Assembly: GCA_028293365.1 (NCBI GenBank)
Contig: JAQGOX010000357.1
Span: 1-11,330 of the forward strand
From: Verrucomicrobiales bacterium
GTDB taxonomy: Bacteria; Verrucomicrobiota; Verrucomicrobiia; Limisphaerales; SXQI01
DNA length: 11,330 nt
Direction: 5' to 3'
In this document: positions 1-7,006 of the stretch, piece by piece
How the letters are laid out: every line of letters starts with the position of its first letter
How positions within the stretch are numbered: position 1 is the first letter of the stretch
Made by a program: the position numbers and the translations under genes
Notes under the pieces: model-generated
What the model saw: the letters and a program-made list of their open reading frames with translations, nothing else
Told to the model about the DNA's origin: nothing
The model's database searches: none

Positions 1-1381
1 TCAGATAGCCTGCGGCCTTTGCCAGAGTCTCCTCGTATTCGGCTTCGGGAATGGAATCAGCGACAATTCCCGCACCGACATTGAAGTGTGTTTCCCCCCG
101 CTGGCAAATCGCCGTTCGAATAATAATACTGAGCTGGCTCTCGCGATTGAAACCGATATAACCGAGCGCGCCTGTGTATGGGCCGCGTCGCGCTGGTTCC
201 AATTCATCGATAATTTCCATCGCACGAAACTTGGGAGCCCCGGTAATACTTCCTCCGGGAAAACAACTTGCGAATGCTTGAAAATGCGTGATTTGCGGGG
301 CCAGGTTTCCTTCCACGGTCGAGACCAAATGCTGGACCTGGGGATAACGTTCCAGTTTAAGCAGCTCGGGAACCGTGACTGTGCCGTAGCTGCAAACTCT
401 TCCTAGATCGTTGCGAAGCAGGTCTGTAATCATTACCAATTCAGAAATTTCCTTCGGGCTGGTTTGCAGATCATAAGTGAATTGTGCATCCCGCGTCGCG
501 TCGGCCGATCGTGGCCGGGTGCCTTTGATTGGGCGCGTGCGAATGTGCGAGCCGCTCATGCGCAGAAACGATTCTGGAGAACTGCTGGCCAGTTCAAAGT
601 CGCCACAATGGAGATAGGCTCCAAAAGGCGAAGGGGACACATCCTGTAACCGCAAAAATAAATTCCAGCCATCCATCGAGTGTCGTGTGGTAATGCGGTG
701 CGACAGGTTCACTTGATAGATATCGCCAGCACGAATGTAGTCCTGCGCTTTGCGAACCGATGCAATAAATTGTTCCCGTGAGATATTTGACGAAATCGTC
801 CCAGCCTCAAAACTATCAGCATATCCAGGCAGATCGACCGGCTCTTCTGCTAATAGGTTGAACCAAAAGCGGGTCTGTTTCGCTGCGTTTTCTTCACTGC
901 GTGAGCCATCTGAAAGAAGACCTGTCGAAATTACCGAGCAGGTTTTCTGATGGTGATCAAATACGACCAGACTGTCATAAAAACCTACGTGGCAATCGGG
1001 CAGTTCCAGATCGTCCACCGCTCGGCTCGATAACTTGGGTTCCACGAAATTTTTGAGATCGTAACCCCAAAACCCGAAGCATCCTCCAAGTGGGAAAGGG
1101 AGGTCCGTTTCATCAAGGAGTTCGTAACGCTCCATAAATCGATCCAGTAAATGCCACGGATTGCCGAATTGAAGTTGTGACTCTTCCGCGGTTCGAACTT
1201 CGCAACGAGACCCCGATGAGCGGAACGTCAAAAAGGGTTGGCAGCTAACGAACGAATAGCGTGATGAACTTTGATCAAAGAGACTGGTGCGCAACAAAAC
1301 GACGCCAGCATATTCGCCAATGCGTCGTACGAGCGTTTCGGGCGAATGTTGAGTCGCCACGGTTTGGATCACCCCAGACAT
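1..1381 (-). CDS. pabB: Aminodeoxychorismate synthase component I (PabB), C-terminus cut by window edge
   Basis: Component I of 4-amino-4-deoxychorismate synthase converts chorismate plus ammonia (normally from the PabA glutaminase) to ADC, the precursor of p-aminobenzoate and folate. It is cytosolic. My reading of the minus strand gives 460 uninterrupted codons from ATG 1381. Visible chorismate-binding motifs are GDIYQVNLS (219-227), PIKGTRPR (from 284), LLRNDLGRV, and FPGGSITGAPK (from 374). The Lys in PIKGT (K286) is the key point: PabB enzymes have PIKGT with the lysine that forms the covalent intermediate, whereas anthranilate synthase TrpE has PIAGT, so PabB is favoured over TrpE. The reading frame is still open at base 1. 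E. coli PabB is about 453 residues, so only a few residues should be missing, unless a PabC domain is fused beyond the edge. The ATG lies 15 nt after the stop of the upstream M16 peptidase, implying co-transcription. No pabA partner is visible. Confidence 0.95.
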   Translation of the reverse strand, partial: MSGVIQTVATQHSPETLVRRIGEYAGVVLLRTSLFDQSSSRYSFVSCQPFLTFRSSGSRCEVRTAEESQLQFGNPWHLLDRFMERYELLDETDLPFPLGGCFGFWGYDLKNFVEPKLSSRAVDDLELPDCHVGFYDSLVVFDHHQKTCSVISTGLLSDGSRSEENAAKQTRFWFNLLAEEPVDLPGYADSFEAGTISSNISREQFIASVRKAQDYIRAGDIYQVNLSHRITTRHSMDGWNLFLRLQDVSPSPFGAYLHCGDFELASSSPESFLRMSGSHIRTRPIKGTRPRSADATRDAQFTYDLQTSPKEISELVMITDLLRNDLGRVCSYGTVTVPELLKLERYPQVQHLVSTVEGNLAPQITHFQAFASCFPGGSITGAPKFRAMEIIDELEPARRGPYTGALGYIGFNRESQLSIIIRTAICQRGETHFNVGAGIVADSIPEAEYEETLAKAAGYL

Positions 1382-1396
1382 CGATTCCGTAGGCTG

Positions 1397-2668
1397 CTAC
1401 GCAGCGATCGATCGCAAAATCTTTTCCGAACTCTTTGATTCTTTAATCGGACTGACCAACGCGAGAGAAAGGCGTTCGGGTATGCAAAGCCGTTCCGCAA
1501 GATTTCGGATCTGTGCCGGTGTCACTTCGAATAACTTATCTTTCACCTCTTCAGGTGAAATTACTTTGCCAAATCCCAGGAGGTTTTCACCGAGATACAT
1601 CATCTGATTCTCGGTGTTTTCCAGGCTCATCTCCATCTGGCCAATGACATAATCTCGAGCGCGTCGCAATTCGGCCAGAGGCGGTTTGGTCTCGCAGAGT
1701 CTCCTGAGTTCCTGAATGATCAGTTTGAGGGCTCGCGGCAGTTTTTCTGTCTCGACTCCCGCGCCGATGGTCAGATCTCCCGTGTCGTCGAAAAAAGAAA
1801 TGGAGCTCGCGATGGAATAGGCGAGGCCATGATCTTCGCGGACCACTTGAAAAAGCCGCGAGCTCATATTCTCTCCCAGCATCGTGCTGAGCAGCCGCAG
1901 TGCATAACGTTGCGGATCGTGCCGGGAAAACGTGCGAACACCGAGAACCATTTGGGTCTGCTCGGTCTTTTTTGTAAACAATCGAACGCGTGGGCTCTCC
2001 TGATCATTGTGAGCCGGAGCAAAACGCGGCTTTCGACCTAAATCGAGTTTTTTGGCCAGAGGAGCAATGAGATTGACCGTGTCCCGATGGCTGACGCTTC
2101 CCGCTACGCAAATCAAGGTGGTTGACCCAACGTAGTTTTGCTTTAGGTACTCGAAAAGGTGTTTGCGAGACATGCCGTCCAGCGTCTCCACCGTACCGGT
2201 GAGCGAACGTCCCAACGGTTGATTCGGCCACATTAATTCGTTCAATAATTCGTGAACGTGGTGCTGAGGCTGGTCCAAATACATGGCCAATTCCTCTTTG
2301 ATGACGTTCCGTTCTTTTTCGATTTCGGTCGCATCGAAAACGGAGTTTAAAAACATATCGCTCAAGACCATCCAAAGTTCCGGGAGCCGCGCGGCACAAG
2401 CCTTTGCGTAAAAGCAGGTGTTTTCCTCGCTCGTGAAGGCATTCAAATAACCGCCGACACCTTCAACGGACTCAGAGATTTGCTGGGCGTTCCGCTTGCG
2501 AGTCCCTTTAAAGAGCATGTGCTCAATGAAATGAGAAATTCCGGAAACTTCCGCGGGCTCGAAGCGCCCCCCAACCCCCACCCAAACGCCCAGACTGACA
2601 CTGGACATATGAGGCATCGAGGCCGTAGCGACCGTCACACCGTTTGAAAGCTGACTTAACTCGTACAT
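1397..2668 (-). CDS. M16 family zinc metallopeptidase (processing-peptidase-like)
   Basis: Single-chain M16B-type protease related to mitochondrial processing peptidase and bacterial PqqL/YmxG-type enzymes. In numbering from the longest ATG (2758), the inverted zinc motif HFIEH is at 76-80 and the third zinc ligand is probably E156 in KEELAMY, about 75 residues further on, as the family requires. The second half carries the RLFQVVREDHGLAYS element typical of the C-terminal M16 domain, so both half-domains are present and the enzyme should be active. I prefer ATG 2668 (begins MYELSQLSNG, 423 residues), which is where bacterial homologues usually begin. ATG 2695 has GGA five bases upstream and is a real alternative. 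ATG 2758 lies in AT-rich DNA with no ribosome site and would add 30 unmatched residues. A weak TAAAAT-like -10 on the minus strand at 2736-2741 also fits a start downstream of 2758. No signal peptide is seen, so it is probably cytosolic. The physiological substrate cannot be inferred. Confidence 0.93.
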   Translation of the reverse strand: MYELSQLSNGVTVATASMPHMSSVSLGVWVGVGGRFEPAEVSGISHFIEHMLFKGTRKRNAQQISESVEGVGGYLNAFTSEENTCFYAKACAARLPELWMVLSDMFLNSVFDATEIEKERNVIKEELAMYLDQPQHHVHELLNELMWPNQPLGRSLTGTVETLDGMSRKHLFEYLKQNYVGSTTLICVAGSVSHRDTVNLIAPLAKKLDLGRKPRFAPAHNDQESPRVRLFTKKTEQTQMVLGVRTFSRHDPQRYALRLLSTMLGENMSSRLFQVVREDHGLAYSIASSISFFDDTGDLTIGAGVETEKLPRALKLIIQELRRLCETKPPLAELRRARDYVIGQMEMSLENTENQMMYLGENLLGFGKVISPEEVKDKLFEVTPAQIRNLAERLCIPERLSLALVSPIKESKSSEKILRSIAA

Positions 2669-2879
2669 TGCGCCAAAGGTTTTGAGCGCGTCCATGCCGA
2701 TCCGCGCGTTAGCGTTAACATGAATCCCTTCGCCTATTTTACAAAGAAAAGAATACATAAATAAATTTTGATTCGTAAACGCTTTAAATCAAAGAATTTG
2801 CGTGGATTTAACCTCTCGTTCGAAGCCCTTTTTTGGGGCGGAACAGAACAGATCACCCTTTCTGTTGTCTATAGACGTT

Positions 2880-3953
2880 GTGCCCCGTATTTATGCCCTT
2901 TTGACACTATTTTATTGTTCATTGGCATTCCATTCAGATGCTCAGTCGATTTCTGCTCAGGCAAGTCATACAATGACGAATTCGTTGCGGGTCACGGGCA
3001 ACCGATTCGCAACAAATCTGATTCGCACAAATGCGCGACCCCTCTACGCCTGCATCCCTGCGCCGGGGGGCGGAAGTTGGGGGGATCAGGATCAAACCGA
3101 CCCGGAGGATGCTTTCAATCGGGTCTTTCGAAGCGGAATTGCCGGCCAGTTGGTTAGTTACCTCGTTTCATTGCCCGAGAATTACGAAACTTCGCCTCAA
3201 ATGCGTTATCCGGTCATTTATTATCTCCATGGAATGGGCAGCAATCATCGATCAGCGCTGCAATTTATCCATCGCATTCGCTCGGCCGTGAGAGACGGAA
3301 GAATGAGGGCAACGATCGTGGTGGGTGTCAATGGATTGCCCAATAGCTGGTTTTGTGATTCAGCCGACGGCCGATGGCCTTCCGAGAGTGTGATTATCCG
3401 CGAATTGATTCCATTCATCGACCACAGTTATCGGACGATCCCGTTTCGTTCGGGCCGGGCGCTGGAAGGATTTTCCATGGGAGGGTTCGGAGTGATTCAT
3501 CTCGGCTTTAAATACCCGGAAATGTTCGGCGCCCTATCGAGTTTGGGCGGGCCGTTGCTCGATTCAGAATTTGTTGCTACGAATCCCCACGAATCGACCA
3601 GGCAGATATTTAATGAAGTATTTGGACGCAATCGTGATTTATGCCGGGCGAATTGTCCGATGAACCTTTTATTGCAAAATGCCGCACGCGTGCGAAATGG
3701 CACGGCTGTTCGGATTTGGATTGGAGAAGAGGACCAAAACCTCGATAGCAACAAGGCGTTTCGAGATAGAATGAAACAATTTCAAGTGCCCTGTTTTTTT
3801 GCAAGTTTCCCCGGGGTGGGGCATAACCCAAATCCCATGTATGAAGAGCGTGGCGATGAAGCGTTTGAATTCTATGAAAAAGCGTTCGCCGCATCAGATC
3901 CTTATCTGAAGGCTTTGATGGCGAGGACGGCCGCAGTCGCGGCTCCGAAATAG
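2880..3953 (+). CDS. Secreted alpha/beta-hydrolase, putative esterase (esterase D/feruloyl-esterase-like)
   Basis: Serine hydrolase of the putative-esterase group. Numbered from GTG 2880 (357 residues), the oxyanion-hole HG is H117-G118 in YYLHGMGSNH, the nucleophile is S199 in GFSMGG, the acid is probably D285 in IGEEDQN, and the base is H315 in GVGHNP. The catalytic triad is therefore complete. The first ~22 residues form a signal peptide: one Arg, a hydrophobic run ALLTLFYCSLAF, then HSDA before Gln, pointing to export to the periplasm or outside. That is why I chose GTG 2880. GTG 2802 in the same frame would add 26 residues in front of the signal sequence. Neither start has a clear Shine-Dalgarno site. 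Several cysteines (FCDS, DLCRANC, PCFF) could form disulfides in an exported enzyme. It stands alone: divergent from the M16 gene and convergent with the Rrf2 gene. Substrate is not predictable; carbohydrate-linked or aromatic esters are family possibilities. Confidence 0.88.
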   Translation: MPRIYALLTLFYCSLAFHSDAQSISAQASHTMTNSLRVTGNRFATNLIRTNARPLYACIPAPGGGSWGDQDQTDPEDAFNRVFRSGIAGQLVSYLVSLPENYETSPQMRYPVIYYLHGMGSNHRSALQFIHRIRSAVRDGRMRATIVVGVNGLPNSWFCDSADGRWPSESVIIRELIPFIDHSYRTIPFRSGRALEGFSMGGFGVIHLGFKYPEMFGALSSLGGPLLDSEFVATNPHESTRQIFNEVFGRNRDLCRANCPMNLLLQNAARVRNGTAVRIWIGEEDQNLDSNKAFRDRMKQFQVPCFFASFPGVGHNPNPMYEERGDEAFEFYEKAFAASDPYLKALMARTAAVAAPK

Positions 3954-4118
3954 TTGGCGGATCGAGGGAAGATTTTGCTGCTATTCCCGAACCAAACTCT
4001 CGGACAGCGCAATCAATTCCGATTCGCTTCCATGCGGTTGCCAAACCACTTGATTGTCGGGGAGCAGCCGTAGAATTCAGCGGCGCAGGGTTTTAGTGAA
4101 AAAACAAGCATTTGAAGT
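3954..4118. other. Convergent intergenic region, no recognised gene or terminator
   Basis: 165 bases between the 3' ends of the esterase and the Rrf2 gene. There is no GC-rich hairpin followed by a T-run. A distant perfect inverted pair CAATCAA/TTGATTG is present, but with a spacer of over 30 bases it is not a convincing terminator. On the minus strand 3981-4076 is an open 31-codon stretch with protein-like composition but no ATG, noted separately as a possible remnant. Confidence 0.4.
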
Positions 4119-4580
4119 TCAAATCACATAATCCAGCGGATTAGCCACCTGACCTTCCAGCATTCTGGCGCGGTCGCAAAGTTGCGCGACTGTGACTTGC
4201 TCGAGCACTTTCACTATGGCCTCGCGAACATCTTTCATCACGCTTCGGATGCCGCATTTGGCTTCATCCGGGCAGGTGCATTTCTCGTAAAACTTCTCAC
4301 TAACACAACTGACCGGGGCGAGAGGGCCTTCAATCAGGCGGATAACCTCTGCAAGCGTGATTTTTTCCGGGGCTGATTTTAACCTGTAACCGCCTGCGAT
4401 ACCCCGCCTGCTTTCAAGGATACCGGCCACTTTTAGCTCATTCAGAATCTGCTCAAGAAACCGTTTGGGAATGTTTTGCTCATCTGAAATCGTCTGGATT
4501 CTCACAACTTCTTTATCTGTGTTCATGCCCAACACAAGCAAAGCCCGAAGCGCATATTCCCCGCGCAGTGAGAGTTTCAT
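4119..4580 (-). CDS. Rrf2 family transcriptional regulator with four-cysteine cluster (probable sulfur/Fe-S regulator)
   Basis: Dimeric winged-helix DNA-binding protein of the Rrf2 family (relatives: IscR, CymR, NsrR, RirA). At 153 residues it has the normal family length. Family hallmarks are the start MKLSLRGEYALRALL, the recognition-helix region IPKRFLEQILNELK (37-50), and the wing RRGIAGGYRL (58-67). The effector region has cysteines at 92, 101, 103 and 109 (C-x8-C-x-C-x5-C). IscR uses three cysteines at about 92, 98 and 104 for its [2Fe-2S] cluster, whereas the cysteine-metabolism repressor CymR has no cluster. The pattern here suggests metal or Fe-S binding, but the ligands cannot be named with certainty. 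The gene diverges from the porin-M14-cysTWA train, with the start codons 146 bases apart, so I infer it controls that operon and possibly itself. The start is fixed by family alignment; the ribosome site is weak. Confidence 0.93.
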   Translation of the reverse strand: MKLSLRGEYALRALLVLGMNTDKEVVRIQTISDEQNIPKRFLEQILNELKVAGILESRRGIAGGYRLKSAPEKITLAEVIRLIEGPLAPVSCVSEKFYEKCTCPDEAKCGIRSVMKDVREAIVKVLEQVTVAQLCDRARMLEGQVANPLDYVI

Positions 4581-4589
4581 TTCGCTTCA

Positions 4590-4606
4590 ACTGTACAATC
4601 TACACT
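4590..4606. promoter_or_regulatory. Imperfect inverted repeat 6-5-6 over the -10 box of the Rrf2 gene (candidate operator)
   Basis: The plus-strand arms ACTGTA (4590-4595) and TACACT (4601-4606) pair at five of six positions around CAATC. The site covers the putative -10 box of the regulator gene, which is where an autorepressor would bind. The 5-base spacer differs from the 9-base spacer of the porin-side repeat, so the two may not be the same motif. Confidence 0.35.
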
Positions 4607-4617
4607 GAAAGGGTCAA
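4590..4617 (-). promoter_or_regulatory. Candidate promoter of the Rrf2 gene
   Basis: On the minus strand, TTGACC (4617-4612) is followed after 16 bases by TACAGT (4595-4590). These match the sigma-70 -35 (5 of 6) and -10 (4 of 6) boxes. The implied start point near 4583 leaves only about three bases before the ATG at 4580. The message would be almost leaderless, or the real start site is elsewhere. Confidence 0.45.
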
Positions 4618-4677
4618 GTTTCGAGGAGTGCGGATCACTTATTGTTAAAATTCGCCGAAAAAATAAGAAAAAACCTG

Positions 4678-4703
4678 TTGACCGAAATCGTTTTTGCTAT
4701 ACT
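4678..4703 (+). promoter_or_regulatory. Candidate promoter of the porin/sulfate-transport operon, extended -10 type
   Basis: TTGACC at 4678-4683 is a good -35 box. TGCTATACT at 4695-4703 is an extended -10 (TGn followed by TATACT). The gap of 14 bases is shorter than the preferred 17, so the extended -10 may do most of the work. An A-rich tract upstream (about 4658-4673) resembles an UP element. The predicted start near 4710 gives a leader of about 17 bases before ATG 4727. Confidence 0.55.
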
Positions 4704-4721
4704 CTATCAAAACAGTAGAGT
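4701..4721. promoter_or_regulatory. Perfect inverted repeat ACTCTA-N9-TAGAGT, candidate Rrf2 operator
   Basis: The arms at 4701-4706 and 4716-4721 are exact reverse complements separated by nine bases. The left arm shares three bases with the -10 box and the site spans the expected transcription start. The right arm contains the AGAG (4717-4720) that best serves as the ribosome site, six bases before ATG 4727. A protein bound here would block transcription initiation. Assignment to the adjacent Rrf2 protein is inference from position and symmetry. Confidence 0.5.
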
Positions 4722-4726
4722 TAATT

Positions 4727-6142
4727 ATGAATATGAAAACGAGTTTGATATTTGCGGCAGTGGTAAGTTCGATCTCTTCGATAGCGATGGCGGATGACAC
4801 GTCCCGGATAGCGGACCTCGAAAAGCGATTGCAGGATCTTGACCAGAAATATCGGATATTGGAGCGACGGGTAGAACTGGATCAGGAAAATGCAGTGGAA
4901 AAATCGAAGTCGGCGCCGGTGGTATCAATAGGCGCGAATGGGGTTAATTTTCGGTCGGCAGATACGAATTTTTTCCTCAAGGTGAAAGGCCTCCTCCAGT
5001 TCGATTCGCACACTTACATCGGTGATAACGGCATAAAAAACAACGACTCGTTCTTATTGCGCCGCGTGCGCCCGATCATTCTTGAAGGAACGATTTTTCG
5101 GGACTTCGATTTTGGCTTTGTGCCTGAATTTGGAGGCTCTGGAACAGCGATTACACCGACCATTTTGGATGCTTACCTCAACTACCGATATTCGCCCGAA
5201 CTACAACTGCAGGTTGGCAAGTTCAAGAATCCAATCAGTCTGGAACAATTACAGTCGGATTCCGCGGCCTTTTGGATCGAGCGCAGTCTTCCCGCTTATT
5301 TAGCCCCCAATCGCGATCTGGGAGTTGAGCTGCATGGTGATATTTTTGATAGCCTTTTAAGTTACCAACTCGGAATCTTCAATGGCTCGGTTGACAACGG
5401 GGGAAGCACCTCGAATAAAGATTTCGACGACGAAAAGGAATTTAACGGACGCGTTTTTGTTCATCCCTTTGTAAAAACCTCCATCGAGCCGCTCCAGGGT
5501 CTCGGATTGGGTGTTGGTTCAAGTTATGGTCGCGAGTCAGGCACTGGTTCGGTGGCGAGCGGGTACACCACTGAGGCTGGACAAACGTTTTTCTCCTACA
5601 ATCCAAAGGCGATTGCAGGAACGACACCGGTGGTTGCGGCCGACGGTTTGCACTGGCGACTGGCACCGCAGGGCTATTACTACTGGGGACCGTTTGGGCT
5701 CCTGGGAGAATATGTGATTTCAAGCCAGCATTTGAGCCTGGCGGGCCCCACGGCCGCGACATCGGGGTCCAGGGCGTTTAAAAACAAAGCATGGCAGGTA
5801 TCGGGTTCCTATGTTCTCACCGGCGAGAATGCCGGCTTTAAAGGGGTAACCCCGAAAAATCGTTTTAGTTTGTCCGACCATCACTGGGGTGCTTTTGAAG
5901 CGGTGGGCCGTTACTCCAGTTTCGATGTGGATGACAACGTTTTCAATCCGACTCTGCCATTTGCCAACGCCGCAAGCTCAGCTACAGGTGCGAGAGCCTG
6001 GACACTCGGTCTCAACTGGTATCTGAACCAGAACGTTCGAGCCTCCGTTGATTTTACCCATACTGACTTCAAAGGTGGAACCAGCCAGCTTCTTCAGAAG
6101 AACGAGAATGCTGTGCTGACTCGGGTCCAACTTTCATATTAA
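4727..6142 (+). CDS. OprP/OprO-type outer-membrane porin, probably serving sulfate or another sulfur anion
   Basis: Outer-membrane beta-barrel of the phosphate-selective porin O/P family (Porin_O_P), giving small anions passage to the periplasm. Numbered from ATG 4727 (471 residues), residues 1-22 are a signal peptide ending in AMA before DD. Residues about 27-51 form a short coiled coil (hydrophobic heptad I28, L31, L35, L38, Y42, L45, V49) typical of the N-terminus of this family. The rest is barrel-like, with alternating strands, a family-typical VGKFKNPISLEQL segment, and a terminal aromatic (…VQLSY) as expected for BAM recognition. A TTG at 4694 would extend the frame upstream but destroy the signal peptide and lies inside the promoter. 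First gene of a train leading into an M14 hydrolase (21 nt) and cysTWA. Context argues for sulfate rather than phosphate, but selectivity cannot be read from the sequence. Confidence 0.9.
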   Translation: MNMKTSLIFAAVVSSISSIAMADDTSRIADLEKRLQDLDQKYRILERRVELDQENAVEKSKSAPVVSIGANGVNFRSADTNFFLKVKGLLQFDSHTYIGDNGIKNNDSFLLRRVRPIILEGTIFRDFDFGFVPEFGGSGTAITPTILDAYLNYRYSPELQLQVGKFKNPISLEQLQSDSAAFWIERSLPAYLAPNRDLGVELHGDIFDSLLSYQLGIFNGSVDNGGSTSNKDFDDEKEFNGRVFVHPFVKTSIEPLQGLGLGVGSSYGRESGTGSVASGYTTEAGQTFFSYNPKAIAGTTPVVAADGLHWRLAPQGYYYWGPFGLLGEYVISSQHLSLAGPTAATSGSRAFKNKAWQVSGSYVLTGENAGFKGVTPKNRFSLSDHHWGAFEAVGRYSSFDVDDNVFNPTLPFANAASSATGARAWTLGLNWYLNQNVRASVDFTHTDFKGGTSQLLQKNENAVLTRVQLSY

Positions 6143-6163
6143 CCAGTTCATCACCGAAACACG

Positions 6164-6979
6164 ATGAGAAGCTTGCTCGACCAGATAACTGTTCCGGCGC
6201 AAACTGTTTCGGTGAACCGCCAGCGGGGACAAGCTATACTGACGCCATTACAGGAATTGGCTTCGGTTTCCGGCCGTTTTCTGCACTCTCCCATTGCGCA
6301 TTCATCGGGGCGATCATTAGAGCGATTCGTTTTTGTGGGGCAGCCGGGAGGCGGCGATCCCATCAATATCGGTATTTTCGCTGGCATTCACGGAGATGAA
6401 CCCGCTGGATCTCACGCACTGGTTCGGTTCGCGGAAGTGCTGCACGCGAATCCGGAACTGGCGACCGGGTACAAAGTATTTTTTTATCCTATCTGCAACC
6501 CATTTGGGTTCGAACACGGCACGCGGATTTCCCAGAGTGGCAAGGATTTGAATCGCGAATTCTGGAAAGGTTCGGCCGAGCCGGAAGTTCAGGTCCTGGA
6601 GAATGAAATTCACAGCCAAAAATTTAAAGGGCTGATTTCACTCCATTCGGATGATACCAGCGACGGACTTTACGGTTTTGTGCGCGGAGCCGTTCTAACC
6701 AAGTCACTCCTGGATCCCGCATTGGCCGCCGCAGAGCAGTTTTTACCCCGCAACCTGCAAAATACCATTGACGGATTCGCTGCTCACAACGGTATAATTT
6801 CCGAATGTTACGACGGAATTTTGACATCTCCGTCGCGCCTGGAGAACAGTCCTTTTGAAATTATTCTTGAAACACCGCAACACGCGCCGCTGCAACGGCA
6901 GGTCGAAGCCATGATCGCCGCGCTAAAATCCATATTGGCTGAATATCAAAGATTCCTCGCGTTTGCGGCGGACATTTGA
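6164..6979 (+). CDS. M14-type zinc carboxypeptidase/deacylase-like hydrolase in sulfate operon
   Basis: Zinc-dependent hydrolase of the M14 superfamily (carboxypeptidase A, MpaA murein-peptide amidase, AstE/aspartoacylase-like deacylases). The metal ligands appear intact: H76 and E79 in GIHGDEPAGS, and H161 in LHSDDTSDG. N130-R131 in DLNREFW correspond to the substrate-carboxylate residues, and E236 in ILETPQ is the likely catalytic glutamate. All core residues are therefore present at 271 residues, a compact domain with no propeptide. I see no signal peptide or membrane segment, so it should act in the cytoplasm, as MpaA does. It sits 21 nt after the porin and abuts cysT. That suggests a substrate linked to sulfur uptake or an acylated/peptidic sulfur compound, but this is context only. 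The start ATG 6164 lacks a clear ribosome site, consistent with coupling to the porin gene. Confidence 0.82.
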   Translation: MRSLLDQITVPAQTVSVNRQRGQAILTPLQELASVSGRFLHSPIAHSSGRSLERFVFVGQPGGGDPINIGIFAGIHGDEPAGSHALVRFAEVLHANPELATGYKVFFYPICNPFGFEHGTRISQSGKDLNREFWKGSAEPEVQVLENEIHSQKFKGLISLHSDDTSDGLYGFVRGAVLTKSLLDPALAAAEQFLPRNLQNTIDGFAAHNGIISECYDGILTSPSRLENSPFEIILETPQHAPLQRQVEAMIAALKSILAEYQRFLAFAADI

Positions 6980-7006
6980 TTGGCTCAGGGCCGATCGCCG
7001 TTTTTG

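Noticed and set aside
1..1381. Anthranilate synthase TrpE instead of PabB
   Set aside because: The PIKGT motif with lysine is PabB-type; TrpE has PIAGT. No trp genes are adjacent.
2867..2876. Ten-base palindrome GTCTATAGAC just before the esterase GTG start
   Set aside because: Short palindromes of this length occur by chance; no second copy or adjacent regulator supports an operator here.
3610..4044. 144-codon minus-strand frame opposite the esterase 3' end
   Set aside because: It mostly lies antisense to the esterase region containing its catalytic Asp and His; no domain features.
4013..4111. 32-codon minus-strand ORF starting ATG 4111, seven bases after the Rrf2 stop
   Set aside because: Composition is not protein-like, there is no ribosome site, and it overlaps another equally short open frame; no basis for calling a gene.
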